Origin: Pseudoalteromonas sp. T1lg88
Lineage (GTDB): Bacteria; Pseudomonadota; Gammaproteobacteria; Enterobacterales; Alteromonadaceae
Direction: 5' to 3'
DNA length: 64,000 nt
Assembly: GCF_002964765.1 (NCBI RefSeq)
Contig: NZ_PQCF01000031.1
Coordinates: 2,645-66,644 of the forward strand
Shown here: in pieces, positions 1 through 8,192 of the stretch
Position numbering within the stretch: position 1 is the first letter of the stretch
How the letters are laid out: the number at the start of each line of letters is the position of its first letter
Translations under genes and position numbers: made by a program
Notes under the pieces: generated by a model
Databases searched by the model: none
Told to the model about the DNA's origin: nothing
What the model saw: the letters and a program-made list of their open reading frames with translations, nothing else

Positions 1-1125
1 ACCATCACCCGTGCTCGGTGCGCCCGTATCCAAGGTGGTGGTATCGGTCACGTTTCCTCGGTTACCAGCAGCATCTTCAACCGTCATGGTAACTGTCAAC
101 TCACCGTCGGCGAAAATACTGAGGTCCTGTCCGCTAATGGTCACGTTACCGTTTTCATCAACGCTAATTGCTGTAGGGTCAACCTCAATGTCGGTGGTAC
201 CGTCACTGATCACGACGCGGATGATTGATGCGCCTGTTTCGATTTGGCCACTTAAAGTGGCATCGGCCGCTTCCGTAGCGGATAATAGGTTATCACCGCC
301 ATCATCGAAGATGATGCTATTACCATCATCGCCATTACCTGGCGCTACGGTATCAATAACAACCTCGCCTTCAGCCTCCCCCTCGTTACCAGTTGGATCC
401 GTCGCGATCACAACAACCGCGGTGGTGCCATCTTCTAATTCGGCAACGACGTCATCAGCAATTGTCCAAGTACCATCGCCATTGTTGGTTGCTTCATACT
501 CAACACCGTTAATGATAACGACCACTTTCGCATCTGGATCATTGACTGTGCCGTTGAGCTCGGGCGTTGTATCATTAGTAATTAAGTCGTTAAAAGTGAC
601 GATTGGAGCTTCGATATCAAGGCTGTCTGGAGCAATACTGACCTTGTCGTCACTGTCACTTCCGCCATCAAGCGCCAATGCCGCTAATGCTGCACCGCCT
701 AACACTAATGGCCACCACATTATACCTGAGTCGCTATCTTCGTAGCCTAAGCTTTGATAAGTCTCGTCGTCTTCGTCAAGTTTGTCTAACAGGTCTTCAG
801 TCAAGCCGCTTTGCGGAACGAAGGAATAGTAATCTCCGTCTTCTGCTAAACCGAAAAACTTGGGTGGCGTGCTCAGGTCATAATAGCCAGTAATAATAAC
901 GTCTGCGATTGCGTCTGGCGCCGCATCACCAAAGTGAAGTTCCAAATTTTCGCCTTCACGTTTGAAGAGAACTTGTTGGGGCGCGACACCTGTTGCAGGG
1001 TCAAGTAGCTCGTAACGAACGTCGTTTTGAGCATTGATTGTCAATGCTCCCCCGTCAGTAGTTAAAGAGTGGTTCTCGACCACGCGCTCACCGCTGTAAA
1101 CAATGATTTCATACCCTTTGACCAT
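1..1125 (-). CDS. BapA-type giant biofilm adhesin, N-terminal 375 codons (runs off the left edge)
   Basis: An uninterrupted minus-strand frame runs from an ATG at 1125 to position 1, so only the amino end is present. A GGAG ribosome site lies 8 bases upstream of the ATG. The first ~125 residues (starting MVKGYEIIVYSGERVVEN) resemble the BapA-prefix domain of large cell-surface adhesins. A hydrophobic stretch follows at about residues 136-152 (MWWPLVLGGAALAALAL), then an acidic linker. After that come bacterial Ig-like repeats with motifs such as TPELNGTVNDPDA, NGDGTWTI and VVIDTVAPG. Known members are type-I-secreted proteins of thousands of residues that anchor biofilms, with RTX repeats at the far end. 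Repeat number, secretion signal and exporter are outside the window. The upstream OmpA-like lipoprotein gene is only 74 bases away and probably co-transcribed. Confidence 0.8.
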   Translation of the reverse strand, partial: MVKGYEIIVYSGERVVENHSLTTDGGALTINAQNDVRYELLDPATGVAPQQVLFKREGENLELHFGDAAPDAIADVIITGYYDLSTPPKFFGLAEDGDYYSFVPQSGLTEDLLDKLDEDDETYQSLGYEDSDSGIMWWPLVLGGAALAALALDGGSDSDDKVSIAPDSLDIEAPIVTFNDLITNDTTPELNGTVNDPDAKVVVIINGVEYEATNNGDGTWTIADDVVAELEDGTTAVVVIATDPTGNEGEAEGEVVIDTVAPGNGDDGNSIIFDDGGDNLLSATEAADATLSGQIETGASIIRVVISDGTTDIEVDPTAISVDENGNVTISGQDLSIFADGELTVTMTVEDAAGNRGNVTDTTTLDTGAPSTGDG

Positions 1126-1199
1126 GACATCATCTCCGTAAATTTTATAAAAATAGCCAGCAAGCGCTTTCGCTTAGTAGGTGCGCTTGTAAATTAGAA

Positions 1200-2099
1200 T
1201 TAGTTAGCCGATAAAACACGCACTGTTACGCGTCGATTCGGTTGTAAACATTGAATCAAGGCATCTCGGCTTAACGAAGAAGGGCAATCCGTTACAACTG
1301 GATCCGCCGCACCAAAACCAAATACTTGGAGACTGCCGCTAAAACCTTTGTTTTTAAGGTAATTGGCGACGGTTTGTGCACGTTTCTCAGAGAGTGTTTG
1401 GTTGTAGTCGCGAGCACCCAGACGGTCGGTATAACCAGATACAGTAATACGCATAGAGTGGTCAGAGTGGGCCTCGATAAAGTTCACGACTTCATCTAAA
1501 GGATGCGAGGCTACGACGTCGGTAAGTTCCGCTCCATCAAAAGCGAAGAGCGCTTCTGAATCAAAAGTAGACATTAGAGGTTCTGGCGTTACAGGTTCTT
1601 CTGGTGTGGCACAGTTAGCTTGGTGACGCGCCACCAAAAATGAGCGCGCTTCGCGGCCATCAATGACATCGCTAACACTGCGGTGCGTCGAAACCTGGTA
1701 GGTAACTCCGGATGCTTGTGTGCTTGGTTGCAACTTGACGTAATACACAGAGTTTTCAGCAATAGGCAACTCTACTGAGACGGCTGCTGAGCCACCTCGA
1801 GCGATTTGGAAAGTTTGCATACCACTGCAGGCTTGAATAACTGTGTATTGTTGCGGGTGCAGCCCGGAAATGACTTTTCCTTGAGTTGAGATAACGATCG
1901 AGTTCGTTCGTAAGGTCTCGGCATCAACAGGACCATCGTGGAAAAATACAATTTTTGCAGTAGCTTCTGCATCACTAATCTGAGAAGAAGCTTTGAGCGG
2001 TTGGCCAGTTAATAGAGAACCTGAGGTGGTACAGGCTACTAATGTTGCAGCGCAAACAAGCATACAGAGTAATTGAACGTGTTTTAGATAACTTTTCAT
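1200..2099 (-). CDS. OmpA-family lipoprotein
   Basis: A 299-residue exported lipoprotein. The signal peptide ends in a lipobox (LVAC, Cys23), so it should be lipidated. A poorly conserved domain spans roughly residues 40-165. The C-terminal third (about 180-297) is an OmpA/MotB peptidoglycan-binding domain: GYTDRLGARDYNQTLSEKRA carries the Asp and Arg positions that contact diaminopimelate, and PNRRVTVRV closes the domain. It therefore probably tethers the outer membrane to the cell wall. The gene lies just upstream of the BapA-like adhesin in the same direction. OmpA-like partners occur near such adhesins in related bacteria, so a role in adhesin display is plausible but inferred. Confidence 0.85.
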   Translation of the reverse strand: MKSYLKHVQLLCMLVCAATLVACTTSGSLLTGQPLKASSQISDAEATAKIVFFHDGPVDAETLRTNSIVISTQGKVISGLHPQQYTVIQACSGMQTFQIARGGSAAVSVELPIAENSVYYVKLQPSTQASGVTYQVSTHRSVSDVIDGREARSFLVARHQANCATPEEPVTPEPLMSTFDSEALFAFDGAELTDVVASHPLDEVVNFIEAHSDHSMRITVSGYTDRLGARDYNQTLSEKRAQTVANYLKNKGFSGSLQVFGFGAADPVVTDCPSSLSRDALIQCLQPNRRVTVRVLSAN

Positions 2100-2511
2100 T
2101 TTTTACTTTTCTCGGGAGCGTGTGAAACACCACACTTACTTGTGGACTGACAGAAAAATTAACTTCACCAATTAAGCAAGCGTTAAGTTCTTAACTTATG
2201 TTAAAAATAGTATTGTACGATAAGCACTCAATCGTCAAGGACGAAATGATAAAAAAGTACTAATACTTTAAGATTACTATTCAAGGCTTGTTTTTTTGCT
2301 TTTTTGGGAGAATTAACTCTTAAAAACAGAAGGTTAAAGTGAAGTGAAGACTATTATTCTCATTTTTCAATATTCGGAACTGTAGGACAATAGAGCTTTT
2401 ATGCTGGAGCACGTTTTCCATATTGCAAAACTTGATTAACAAACTAAATACAACCAGTTAACCCGCACTCAATAGCTTAGGCTTTAGTTTCCATTAGGCT
2501 TGATAAAGTAA
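2100..2511. other. AT-rich intergenic region upstream of the OmpA-like gene
   Basis: About 410 bases without a convincing gene. The part next to 2099 must hold the promoter of the OmpA-like/adhesin unit. A small dyad (AAAGTA-CTAA-TACTTT) sits near 2256-2271. I see no tRNA, riboswitch or longer repeat. The base composition is more AT-rich than the nucleoside-gene region to the right. Confidence 0.4.
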
Positions 2512-2790
2512 CTATTCGCCTATAACCACAAGGTTATCCTGTAATTTCAAATAGTCAGCACCGTCCGCAATCAAGTACTTTTTGACGTCCGATATTTCCA
2601 TAATCATTACGCTAACCAACGATAGGCAAGATGCCTTTTTTGTAAATAGTGCGTTAACTAAAATGTGACATTTGAATTCTATATTCACCCGATCGAGCGC
2701 CTTGGTCGTACTTAAATAGCGGCGGGACCCGCTAACCTTCAGAAAGCACTGTTTCAACTCAAATGAGAAGCTTAGTTGTAATTTGCTCAT
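2512..2790 (-). CDS. Hypothetical protein, 92 aa, doubtful
   Basis: An open frame of 92 codons in an otherwise empty AT-rich stretch. No family is recognised. The translated protein has no signal peptide, no clear membrane segment and no known motif; the C-terminal part (DVKKYLIADGADYLKLQDN) looks soluble and protein-like. Only a weak GAG-type ribosome site precedes the ATG. It could be a small orphan gene, a remnant, or a chance frame. No neighbour suggests a role. Confidence 0.3.
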   Translation of the reverse strand: MSKLQLSFSFELKQCFLKVSGSRRYLSTTKALDRVNIEFKCHILVNALFTKKASCLSLVSVMIMEISDVKKYLIADGADYLKLQDNLVVIGE

Positions 2791-2903
2791 TTATCGAACA
2801 ACCACTCAATGTGGCGCGTTGAAATAAAACAACGTTTTTCAGTTCGAAAAACAGTCAATATTGAAAAAAGAGTTATCTAAGTTCTCGAGTGGGAGTTATC
2901 GAG

Positions 2904-2988
2904 GACACCCACTCTTATTCTTCACAGTCAGAGGTGGGTGTCTTGGTAATTTTTTAAGATTAAAGATGGGTGTCTTGGTAATTTTTCC
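2904..2988. repeat. Hairpin repeat with GGGTGTCTTGGTAATTTTT tail, 1.5 copies
   Basis: GACACCCAC at 2904 pairs with GTGGGTGTC ending at 2942, a perfect 9-bp stem. It is followed by TTGGTAATTTTT. A second half-copy with the same right arm (GATGGGTGTCTTGGTAATTTTT) follows at 2965-2986. A related full copy lies at 4373-4420. The form (stem plus fixed flank, intergenic, several copies) is REP-like, possibly mobilised by a REP-associated transposase elsewhere in the genome. Confidence 0.6.
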
Positions 2989-2992
2989 CTGC

Positions 2993-3715
2993 TCATTGTT
3001 GGCTCGATTCTGTCATACAGAATCCTTCTTTTTGAGCGGCTCGTCGGGCCCTTGCTATCGGGCTAAAACGGACCCACCTGAATAAATAAAGCACGGCGAT
3101 TTTTGTAATGGCACTGACACTCGCCAACAGCAATAGCGGCCAACCTTGTGTAAGCCCCATGCTCAGAGAAAATGCGATAGTTGAAATGTCCATCAGTAAA
3201 ATAAACACACTAATTTTTCTATCCAGCGCCCCGGTCTCCCCCGCCTTAAGCACCAAGGTGATCTGACTGTGATAGCCATGTGCAATGAGCCCGGTAATAC
3301 AGACTATCATTACCGCCATTATTTGCTGTCCTTGATCTTCATAAGCAGTTCCTATGACACCAAACAAAGCGCCTATCAAAAGTAGCGCCAGGGCCGCTGA
3401 AAAACATAGAAACGACGGCCGTGTCTTCCTGTCTCGCCATATTTCATAAAGAATGATACTAACCAGCACTGAGGCGCATAACCTAGGCCACACAATATAG
3501 TGATTGAAAGGCTCTATCGACATGCCATATACAAAGAAGGAGTAGTAGGCGAAGAAGCTAACCATAAACATTTTCAGCGACAGGATATGCGTTGGATTTT
3601 GTATGTGCTCTTGTTTCCTTCGCCATATGGTACGCACTTGAGAATACACCCCTATTAAACTAAATAAGATGAAGCAAGTATTGAGCGTTCCGAAAAAGTT
3701 AAACCACATTAGCAT
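2993..3715 (-). CDS. PQ-loop/SWEET-like integral membrane protein
   Basis: A 240-residue, mostly hydrophobic protein with about seven membrane segments. Two internal regions look like related units. One begins GVYSQVRTIWRRKQ near residue 22, and the other GYHSQITLVLKAGE near residue 148; each is followed by an amphipathic stretch and two helices. This pattern resembles the (P/S)Q-loop repeat of SWEET/SemiSWEET and lysosomal PQ-loop transporters, duplicated in one chain. The family call is inference from this pattern and the substrate is unknown. The C-terminus is basic and cytosolic-looking (RWVRFSPIARARRAAQK). The gene diverges from the GNAT gene at 3875, and two identical palindromes lie in the gap between them. 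Confidence 0.55.
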   Translation of the reverse strand: MLMWFNFFGTLNTCFILFSLIGVYSQVRTIWRRKQEHIQNPTHILSLKMFMVSFFAYYSFFVYGMSIEPFNHYIVWPRLCASVLVSIILYEIWRDRKTRPSFLCFSAALALLLIGALFGVIGTAYEDQGQQIMAVMIVCITGLIAHGYHSQITLVLKAGETGALDRKISVFILLMDISTIAFSLSMGLTQGWPLLLLASVSAITKIAVLYLFRWVRFSPIARARRAAQKEGFCMTESSQQ

Positions 3716-3732
3716 CTAATTCCCAAATTGAC

Positions 3733-3807
3733 ATTGTCGACAATATTAATTTATAAACCCATTTAAACAATTTATTTATATGCATATCGAATATAATTGT
3801 CGACAAT
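3733..3807. promoter_or_regulatory. Two identical palindromic operators ATTGTCGACAAT
   Basis: ATTGTCGACAAT occurs at 3733-3744 and again at 3796-3807. Both are perfect 12-bp palindromes, with centres 63 bp apart (six helical turns). They lie between the divergent genes starting at 3715 (minus) and 3875 (plus). The TTGTCGACAA core is typical of GntR/FadR-type repressor operators. No regulator gene of that kind is in the window. Confidence 0.6.
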
Positions 3808-3874
3808 GTGGATTTGAGATAAGTTTTATGTACGATGACGTTCGTTGCTTAAAGACACCAAAATGGAGAAGTAG

Positions 3875-4303
3875 ATGGAAGTTAGGTTTATGGGTCAAGG
3901 TGACCTTCAAGACAAGGTGCTTGATGTACTCTTGCAGTTGCGCCCGCAGTACAGTCGTGAAAGTTTGCATGTGCAGATAGAGAAACAAAAAGCGCAGGGC
4001 TATCAGCTAGTCTATGTGATATCGGAGGGCGAGGTGTTGGCGGTTGCCGGGTTCAGCATGGGCGAAAAACTCGCTTGGGGAAAGCATATATATATTGAGG
4101 ATCTGGTTACCAATGAAGCATACCGTTCAAAAGGCGTCGGCACTTTTTTTATGAACTGGTTTAAAAGCTATGCGAAAAAAGTCGGCTGTACGCAGATCCA
4201 CCTCGATTCAGGCGTGCAACGCTTTCCCGCCCATAAATTTTACCTTAGGGAGGGCTTTCGAATAGCCAGCCATCACTTTTCTATCGTGGAAGCTTTGGAC
4301 TAA
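3875..4303 (+). CDS. GNAT-family N-acetyltransferase
   Basis: A 142-residue cytosolic protein with the GNAT acyl-CoA site: strand IEDLVTNEAY followed by RSKGVG (the R-x-x-G-x-G pyrophosphate loop) and the helix TFFMNWFKSYAKK. The C-terminal part (IHLDSGVQRFPAHKFYLREGF) is the usual GNAT end with the FYLREGF motif. It should transfer an acetyl group to an amine, but the acceptor cannot be read from sequence. GGAG lies just upstream of the ATG. It is transcribed away from the PQ-loop-like gene, and the two palindromes in between probably control one or both. Confidence 0.8.
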   Translation: MEVRFMGQGDLQDKVLDVLLQLRPQYSRESLHVQIEKQKAQGYQLVYVISEGEVLAVAGFSMGEKLAWGKHIYIEDLVTNEAYRSKGVGTFFMNWFKSYAKKVGCTQIHLDSGVQRFPAHKFYLREGFRIASHHFSIVEALD

Positions 4304-4372
4304 AAGCTACCAAGAGAGTTAAAGAGCCCAAGGGCTGAACGAGAGGCGCTAGAAAAACTGAGTAATAAACAA

Positions 4373-4420
4373 GACACCCACTCATATACTTTAAGCTTTG
4401 AGATGGGTGTATTGGTAATT
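4373..4420. repeat. Second full copy of the GGGTGT hairpin repeat
   Basis: ACACCCACTC at 4374 pairs imperfectly with GAGATGGGTGT ending at 4410, followed by ATTGGTAATTTG. This matches the element at 2904-2988. The two places bracket the PQ-loop-like and GNAT genes. Confidence 0.55.
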
Positions 4421-4424
4421 TGCT

Positions 4425-5081
4425 TTATTCTACAACGGGGTAACTTGCTTCTCCCCAAAACTCCTGGGCGTTATCCATCATGATTTCAATTGTGAACGGA
4501 ATAAACTTGGATAAGAAGGTAACCGCATCACGGACCTGAGCCCGGTTTGCTGAACTATTCCAGGTGGCGCCACCATGGATAATCTGGTTTCTTAATGTAT
4601 ATAGGCGAGAAAATATGACCGATAATACGGCGGAGGTGTTTTTACCGCCGAGTGCTTTATTAGCGTAGGAATTTGCGGCTTTAAAGCGCTCTTCCCACTC
4701 TTGTTCGGACTTTTTATGATTGTGGAAATCCCAAAAGGGCTGAAACACAAATTTGTTGTTTAACAATACCCTGATACTGCTGGCAAATTCATTCCAGACC
4801 AGATCTGCTAAGCGGCCTTGCTCGTCCAGCTGACATAAGCGTTCGATAAAATTACGGAATGTATCTTGCTCGGTATAACGGTAACAATCGTCAATAACAT
4901 TTGAGTATGCGGCATTAAAGGCTATCCAATAAAAGATAAACTGGGAGTCTTTATCCCCTTCCATCTGCTCTGCTTTATGCAGCCAGCTCAGTGCCCTGTG
5001 CACCCGCAAACCTATGTTTTCAGAGTATTCACTTCGTTCGCTACGCTGTCGCGCTTTTAAGCTCTGGTAAGTCACTTCCAT
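4425..5081 (-). CDS. HEPN domain-containing protein
   Basis: A 218-residue, mostly helical soluble protein. Near the C-terminus (about residues 169-195) RLYTLRNQIIHGGATWNSS contains R-N-Q-I-I-H, the R-x4-H signature of HEPN domains, followed by a helix. The early segment FIFYWIAFNAAYSNV also fits Apea-like HEPN proteins. Many HEPN proteins are RNases in toxin-antitoxin, abortive infection or CRISPR systems, while others are only binding modules. No MNT-type nucleotidyltransferase antitoxin lies next to it, so it is an orphan here. It sits in the AT-rich accessory stretch, which suggests acquisition by transfer. Confidence 0.65.
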   Translation of the reverse strand: MEVTYQSLKARQRSERSEYSENIGLRVHRALSWLHKAEQMEGDKDSQFIFYWIAFNAAYSNVIDDCYRYTEQDTFRNFIERLCQLDEQGRLADLVWNEFASSIRVLLNNKFVFQPFWDFHNHKKSEQEWEERFKAANSYANKALGGKNTSAVLSVIFSRLYTLRNQIIHGGATWNSSANRAQVRDAVTFLSKFIPFTIEIMMDNAQEFWGEASYPVVE

Positions 5082-5196
5082 ATCAAATACCTAAGGCAAT
5101 TCAAACAAGTTACCCTCAATATTAATAAGTTAATTGCTCCCCCTAGTCAAACGCCCACTATAAAAAAGACAAAGCGCTCTCCTTATCTGCAGGCAT

Positions 5197-5221
5197 AAAA
5201 AAGCCCCGCTAAAAAGCGGGG
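5197..5221 (-). terminator. Rho-independent terminator of deoB-deoD
   Basis: CCCCGCT (5204-5210) pairs with AGCGGGG (5215-5221). Read on the minus strand it is followed by a run of six T. It lies about 80 bases past the deoD stop. Confidence 0.8.
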
Positions 5222-5298
5222 ACTTTGAGGTTAACGTTTTTCACGTATTACCAAGGAACACTGATGTTGCAATCTAGGGTGGCCCCTAGGTGCATAAA

Positions 5299-6000
5299 TT
5301 AGATTGATTCGAGGGCGATTTTCACCATCTCGTTAAAGGTGCTTTGACGCTCTTCGGCTGGCGTTGCTTCACCGGTGATCACATGATCGCTCACGGTAAA
5401 CAGCGCCATGGCGTTGGCACCGTATTCGGCGGCCACACCGTAAAGGCCGGCGGTTTCCATGTCCACCGCCAGTACACCTAGCTTATGCAGCTCTTCGTAA
5501 AACGAGGAGTCGGCCTGATAGAAGGTATCCGTGGTAAACACGTTCCCTACTTTGGCATCGATACCCAATTCACGAGCGGCGCGTACGCCATTTTCAAGCA
5601 AGCCATAGTTGGCCAGGGCGGCAAAGTCGTAGCCACGCACACGGGCACGGTTGACATTGGAGTCGGTGCTCGCACCCTGGGCAAAAATCACGTCACGAAT
5701 TTTGGTATCCGCGGCGATGCCGCCACAGGTACCAATACGAATAATGTTTTTCACGCCGTAGCTGACGATCAGCTCGCGGGCATAAATGGACATGGATGGA
5801 ATGCCCATACCCGAGCCCATGATGCTCACCGGCTTGCCTTTATAAGTGCCGGTAAAACCGTACATATTGCGTACGCCAGTCACTTGTTTGGCATCGTCGA
5901 GAAAGTGCTCGGCAATATATTGGGCACGCAGTGGGTCGCCCGGCATTAATACCGTTTCGGCAAAATCGCCCTGGGCTGCGCTAATATGTGGCGTACTCAT
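5299..6000 (-). CDS. deoD: Purine nucleoside phosphorylase, DeoD type
   Basis: A 233-residue cytosolic enzyme of the hexameric NP-I family. It splits purine (deoxy)ribonucleosides with phosphate into base and (deoxy)ribose-1-phosphate. Visible family features are His5 in the N-terminal TPHISA, the phosphate loop GDPLRA, RIGTCGG, the substrate-site [13 protein letters not shown] with its paired Glu residues, and VSDHVITGE with the catalytic Asp. The length equals that of other DeoD proteins. It follows deoB after an 11-base gap, and their products are linked because DeoB interconverts the sugar-1-phosphate and sugar-5-phosphate. A terminator follows. Confidence 0.97.
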   Translation of the reverse strand: MSTPHISAAQGDFAETVLMPGDPLRAQYIAEHFLDDAKQVTGVRNMYGFTGTYKGKPVSIMGSGMGIPSMSIYARELIVSYGVKNIIRIGTCGGIAADTKIRDVIFAQGASTDSNVNRARVRGYDFAALANYGLLENGVRAARELGIDAKVGNVFTTDTFYQADSSFYEELHKLGVLAVDMETAGLYGVAAEYGANAMALFTVSDHVITGEATPAEERQSTFNEMVKIALESI

Positions 6001-6011
6001 ATCTTGTCCTC

Positions 6012-7244
6012 TTACTGTGCTGTGTCCGGCGTATCGAGCGAAAGCGCCGCAACAAAGCCGTTACCATATTCAAGTGTTGTTAGGTCAAACCATTGCGCCA
6101 GGGTCTGGCCGATATCGGCAAAACTCTCACGCTCACCCAGCGCCACGGCTTGCATGCCCGGGCGATAGGCGATTACCGGCACATACTCGCGAGTATGATC
6201 CGAGCCTGGGGCGGTGGGGTCGCAGCCATGGTCGGCGGTGATGATCAGCAGATCATCTTCTTTTAACTGCGCCAATACATGGGGCAAAAAGTCATCGAAT
6301 ACTTTCAATGCTTCGCCATAACCCACGGCGTTACGACGATGACCATAGAGTTCATCGAAGTCCACCAGATTGGTAAATACCAAGCTGTTGTCCGGCGCCT
6401 GTTTAAACACCTCGACGGTTTTCGCCAGCAGGTTTTCCAGGCCCGGCGCCTTAAATTTTTGGGTGATCCCCTGATGGGCATAAATATCGGCAATTTTGCC
6501 AATACTGATCACCTCACCACCGGCGGCCGCCAGCTTATCAAGCACAGTCGGGGCCGGCGGTAACACCGAATAATCGCGGCGATTACCGGTGCGCTTAAAA
6601 TCATCCTTGTCATTGCCAACAAAGGGGCGCGCAATCACGCGGCCAATGTTGTAGTCATCAAGCAGTGAGCGTGCAACTTCACAGACCTGATATAACTTAT
6701 CCAAACCAAAGCTTTGCTCATGGGCGGCAATTTGGAACACGCTATCGGCCGAGGTATAACAAATTGGTTTACCCGTGCGCACATGCTCCTCACCGAGCTC
6801 GGCAATAATGGTCGTGCCCGAAGCATGACAATTACCCAAGATCCCGGGAATGCCGGTGCGCGCTACCAATTCATCAATCAACTCGGCGGGAAAGCTGGGT
6901 GTGGTTAAGGGGAAATAACCCCAATCAAACAACACCGGCACTCCGGCCATTTCCCAATGCCCCGACGGCGTGTCTTTGCCACTGGATAACTCCTTGGCAT
7001 AACCCCACGCAGCCATTGGCTGTTGGCGATTGGCAACGTTAAGGGTTCGACCAGACGCCGCCTCACAGGCATCGATCAAACCCAGTCGCGACAAGTTTGC
7101 CAGCGCCAGGGGTTCACCCCATTGCTGCTGGTAGGCATCTAAAATGTGACCCAGGGTGTTGGCACCAAGATCGCCAAAGGCCTCGGCATCGGGTGCCGCG
7201 CCAATACCCAGACTGTCGGCCATCAAGATCATTGCTCGTGCCAT
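6012..7244 (-). CDS. deoB: Phosphopentomutase
   Basis: A 410-residue enzyme of the alkaline-phosphatase-like superfamily that interconverts (deoxy)ribose-1-phosphate and (deoxy)ribose-5-phosphate in nucleoside catabolism. Metal-site motifs are visible: [13 protein letters not shown] near the N-terminus, the catalytic-Thr segment [10 protein letters not shown], and [10 protein letters not shown] with [10 protein letters not shown] towards the end. The length matches E. coli DeoB. It is the first gene of a deoB-deoD unit; deoA and deoC are not adjacent. The 274-base gap to udk, transcribed divergently, carries two dyad motifs that may be operators. Confidence 0.97.
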   Translation of the reverse strand: MARAMILMADSLGIGAAPDAEAFGDLGANTLGHILDAYQQQWGEPLALANLSRLGLIDACEAASGRTLNVANRQQPMAAWGYAKELSSGKDTPSGHWEMAGVPVLFDWGYFPLTTPSFPAELIDELVARTGIPGILGNCHASGTTIIAELGEEHVRTGKPICYTSADSVFQIAAHEQSFGLDKLYQVCEVARSLLDDYNIGRVIARPFVGNDKDDFKRTGNRRDYSVLPPAPTVLDKLAAAGGEVISIGKIADIYAHQGITQKFKAPGLENLLAKTVEVFKQAPDNSLVFTNLVDFDELYGHRRNAVGYGEALKVFDDFLPHVLAQLKEDDLLIITADHGCDPTAPGSDHTREYVPVIAYRPGMQAVALGERESFADIGQTLAQWFDLTTLEYGNGFVAALSLDTPDTAQ

Positions 7245-7303
7245 ACTTGCCTCGCTCTATTACGCTATGTTGCTCACTTTAACCACTTGATAAATTTACC
7301 AAC

Positions 7304-7387
7304 AGGACAAAAGTCCTACACTAATTATAGGTTTGTTCTGGGCCTACGGGGTTCGCCGCTGATGTTTTTTCAAGCGGACATAAGTCC
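7304..7387. promoter_or_regulatory. Two GGACA-N2-AGTCC dyads between deoB and udk
   Basis: AGGACAAAAGTCCT (7304-7317) and GGACATAAGTCC (7376-7387) share the arms GGAC/GTCC with a 4-base centre. Their centres are about 71 bp apart in the divergent promoter region. They could be sites for one dimeric regulator or short hairpins. I do not recognise the motif. Confidence 0.4.
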
Positions 7388-7518
7388 TTAATAAAAACCC
7401 GTTATAAAGGCTACATTTGTCGAAATAACGTGAGGATTTGCGTCACTTTTGGCGCGCATAAGCGCTAATGGATGGCATCAATTGAGATTATTCGTGGCGA
7501 ATTTGCTAAAGTAATCAA

Positions 7519-8178
7519 TTGTCTAATTTCAGTCTGGATGCTTTGTTTGTGACACAAACCATTATCGCCATTGCCGGTGCGTCTGCGTCGGGTAAGTCGT
7601 TGTTTAGCCAAACTATTTATAACGAACTGGTCAATGAGCTAGAGCCTGGGGCGATCGCCATTATCGAGGAAGACGCCTACTACCGGGATCAATCACATTT
7701 ACCTATGGCGCATCGCGTCAAAACCAATTATGACCACCCCGATGCCTTTGAGCACGAATTGTTGGTCGAGCACCTGCGCAAATTGCGTGAAGGGTGCGCC
7801 GTGGATGTGCCCATTTATGACTATAACGAGCACACCCGCGCAAAGGAAACACGCCGCGTTTTACCGGCAAAGATCCTCATCGTCGAGGGTATTTTGTTAT
7901 TAAGCGATCCGGCACTGAGAGATGAATTTGATATCAAGGTGTTTATCGATACGCCGCTGGACATCTGTCTGATGCGCCGTATGCAACGCGATATTGAAGA
8001 GCGCGGTCGCACAATCCAGTCGATTGTCGAACAGTATAAGCGCACCGTGCGACCTATGTTTTACCAGTTTATCGAGCCGTCCAAGCACAACGCCGACTTG
8101 GTGGTCACCCGAGGTGGTAAAAACCGCGTAGCAATTGACATAATAAAAAGTAAAATCAAACACCTACTACAAGAATAA
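7519..8178 (+). CDS. udk: Uridine kinase (uridine/cytidine kinase)
   Basis: A protein of about 210-219 residues that phosphorylates uridine and cytidine with GTP/ATP in pyrimidine salvage. It has the Walker A loop GASASGKS, the nucleoside-binding [12 protein letters not shown] and [17 protein letters not shown], the [10 protein letters not shown] lid and the [12 protein letters not shown] motif, and aligns throughout with E. coli Udk. The start is uncertain. TTG at 7519 gives 219 residues. GTG at 7549 would give [12 protein letters not shown], closer to the usual N-terminus, and neither has a strong ribosome site. It is followed by nupC after 14 bases, so kinase and transporter form an uptake-and-trapping unit. 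Confidence 0.95.
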   Translation: MSNFSLDALFVTQTIIAIAGASASGKSLFSQTIYNELVNELEPGAIAIIEEDAYYRDQSHLPMAHRVKTNYDHPDAFEHELLVEHLRKLREGCAVDVPIYDYNEHTRAKETRRVLPAKILIVEGILLLSDPALRDEFDIKVFIDTPLDICLMRRMQRDIEERGRTIQSIVEQYKRTVRPMFYQFIEPSKHNADLVVTRGGKNRVAIDIIKSKIKHLLQE

Positions 8179-8192
8179 CGGGAACATCGGCA

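Noticed and set aside
11..745. Plus-strand open frame of 244 codons at the left edge
   Set aside because: It is antisense to the clean BapA-like reading frame. Its Ser/Thr/Val/Pro-rich translation is typical of a shadow of an acidic repeat protein.
2861..3085. Plus-strand 74-codon frame
   Set aside because: It runs through the hairpin repeats and the end of the PQ-loop-like gene. The translation has no protein-like pattern.
5485..5949. Plus-strand 154-codon frame over deoD
   Set aside because: It is antisense to a fully conserved deoD gene.
7430..7460. CRP-like GTGA...TCAC near 7431-7452 upstream of udk
   Set aside because: The spacer between the half-sites is nine bases instead of six, so it is not a credible CRP site.
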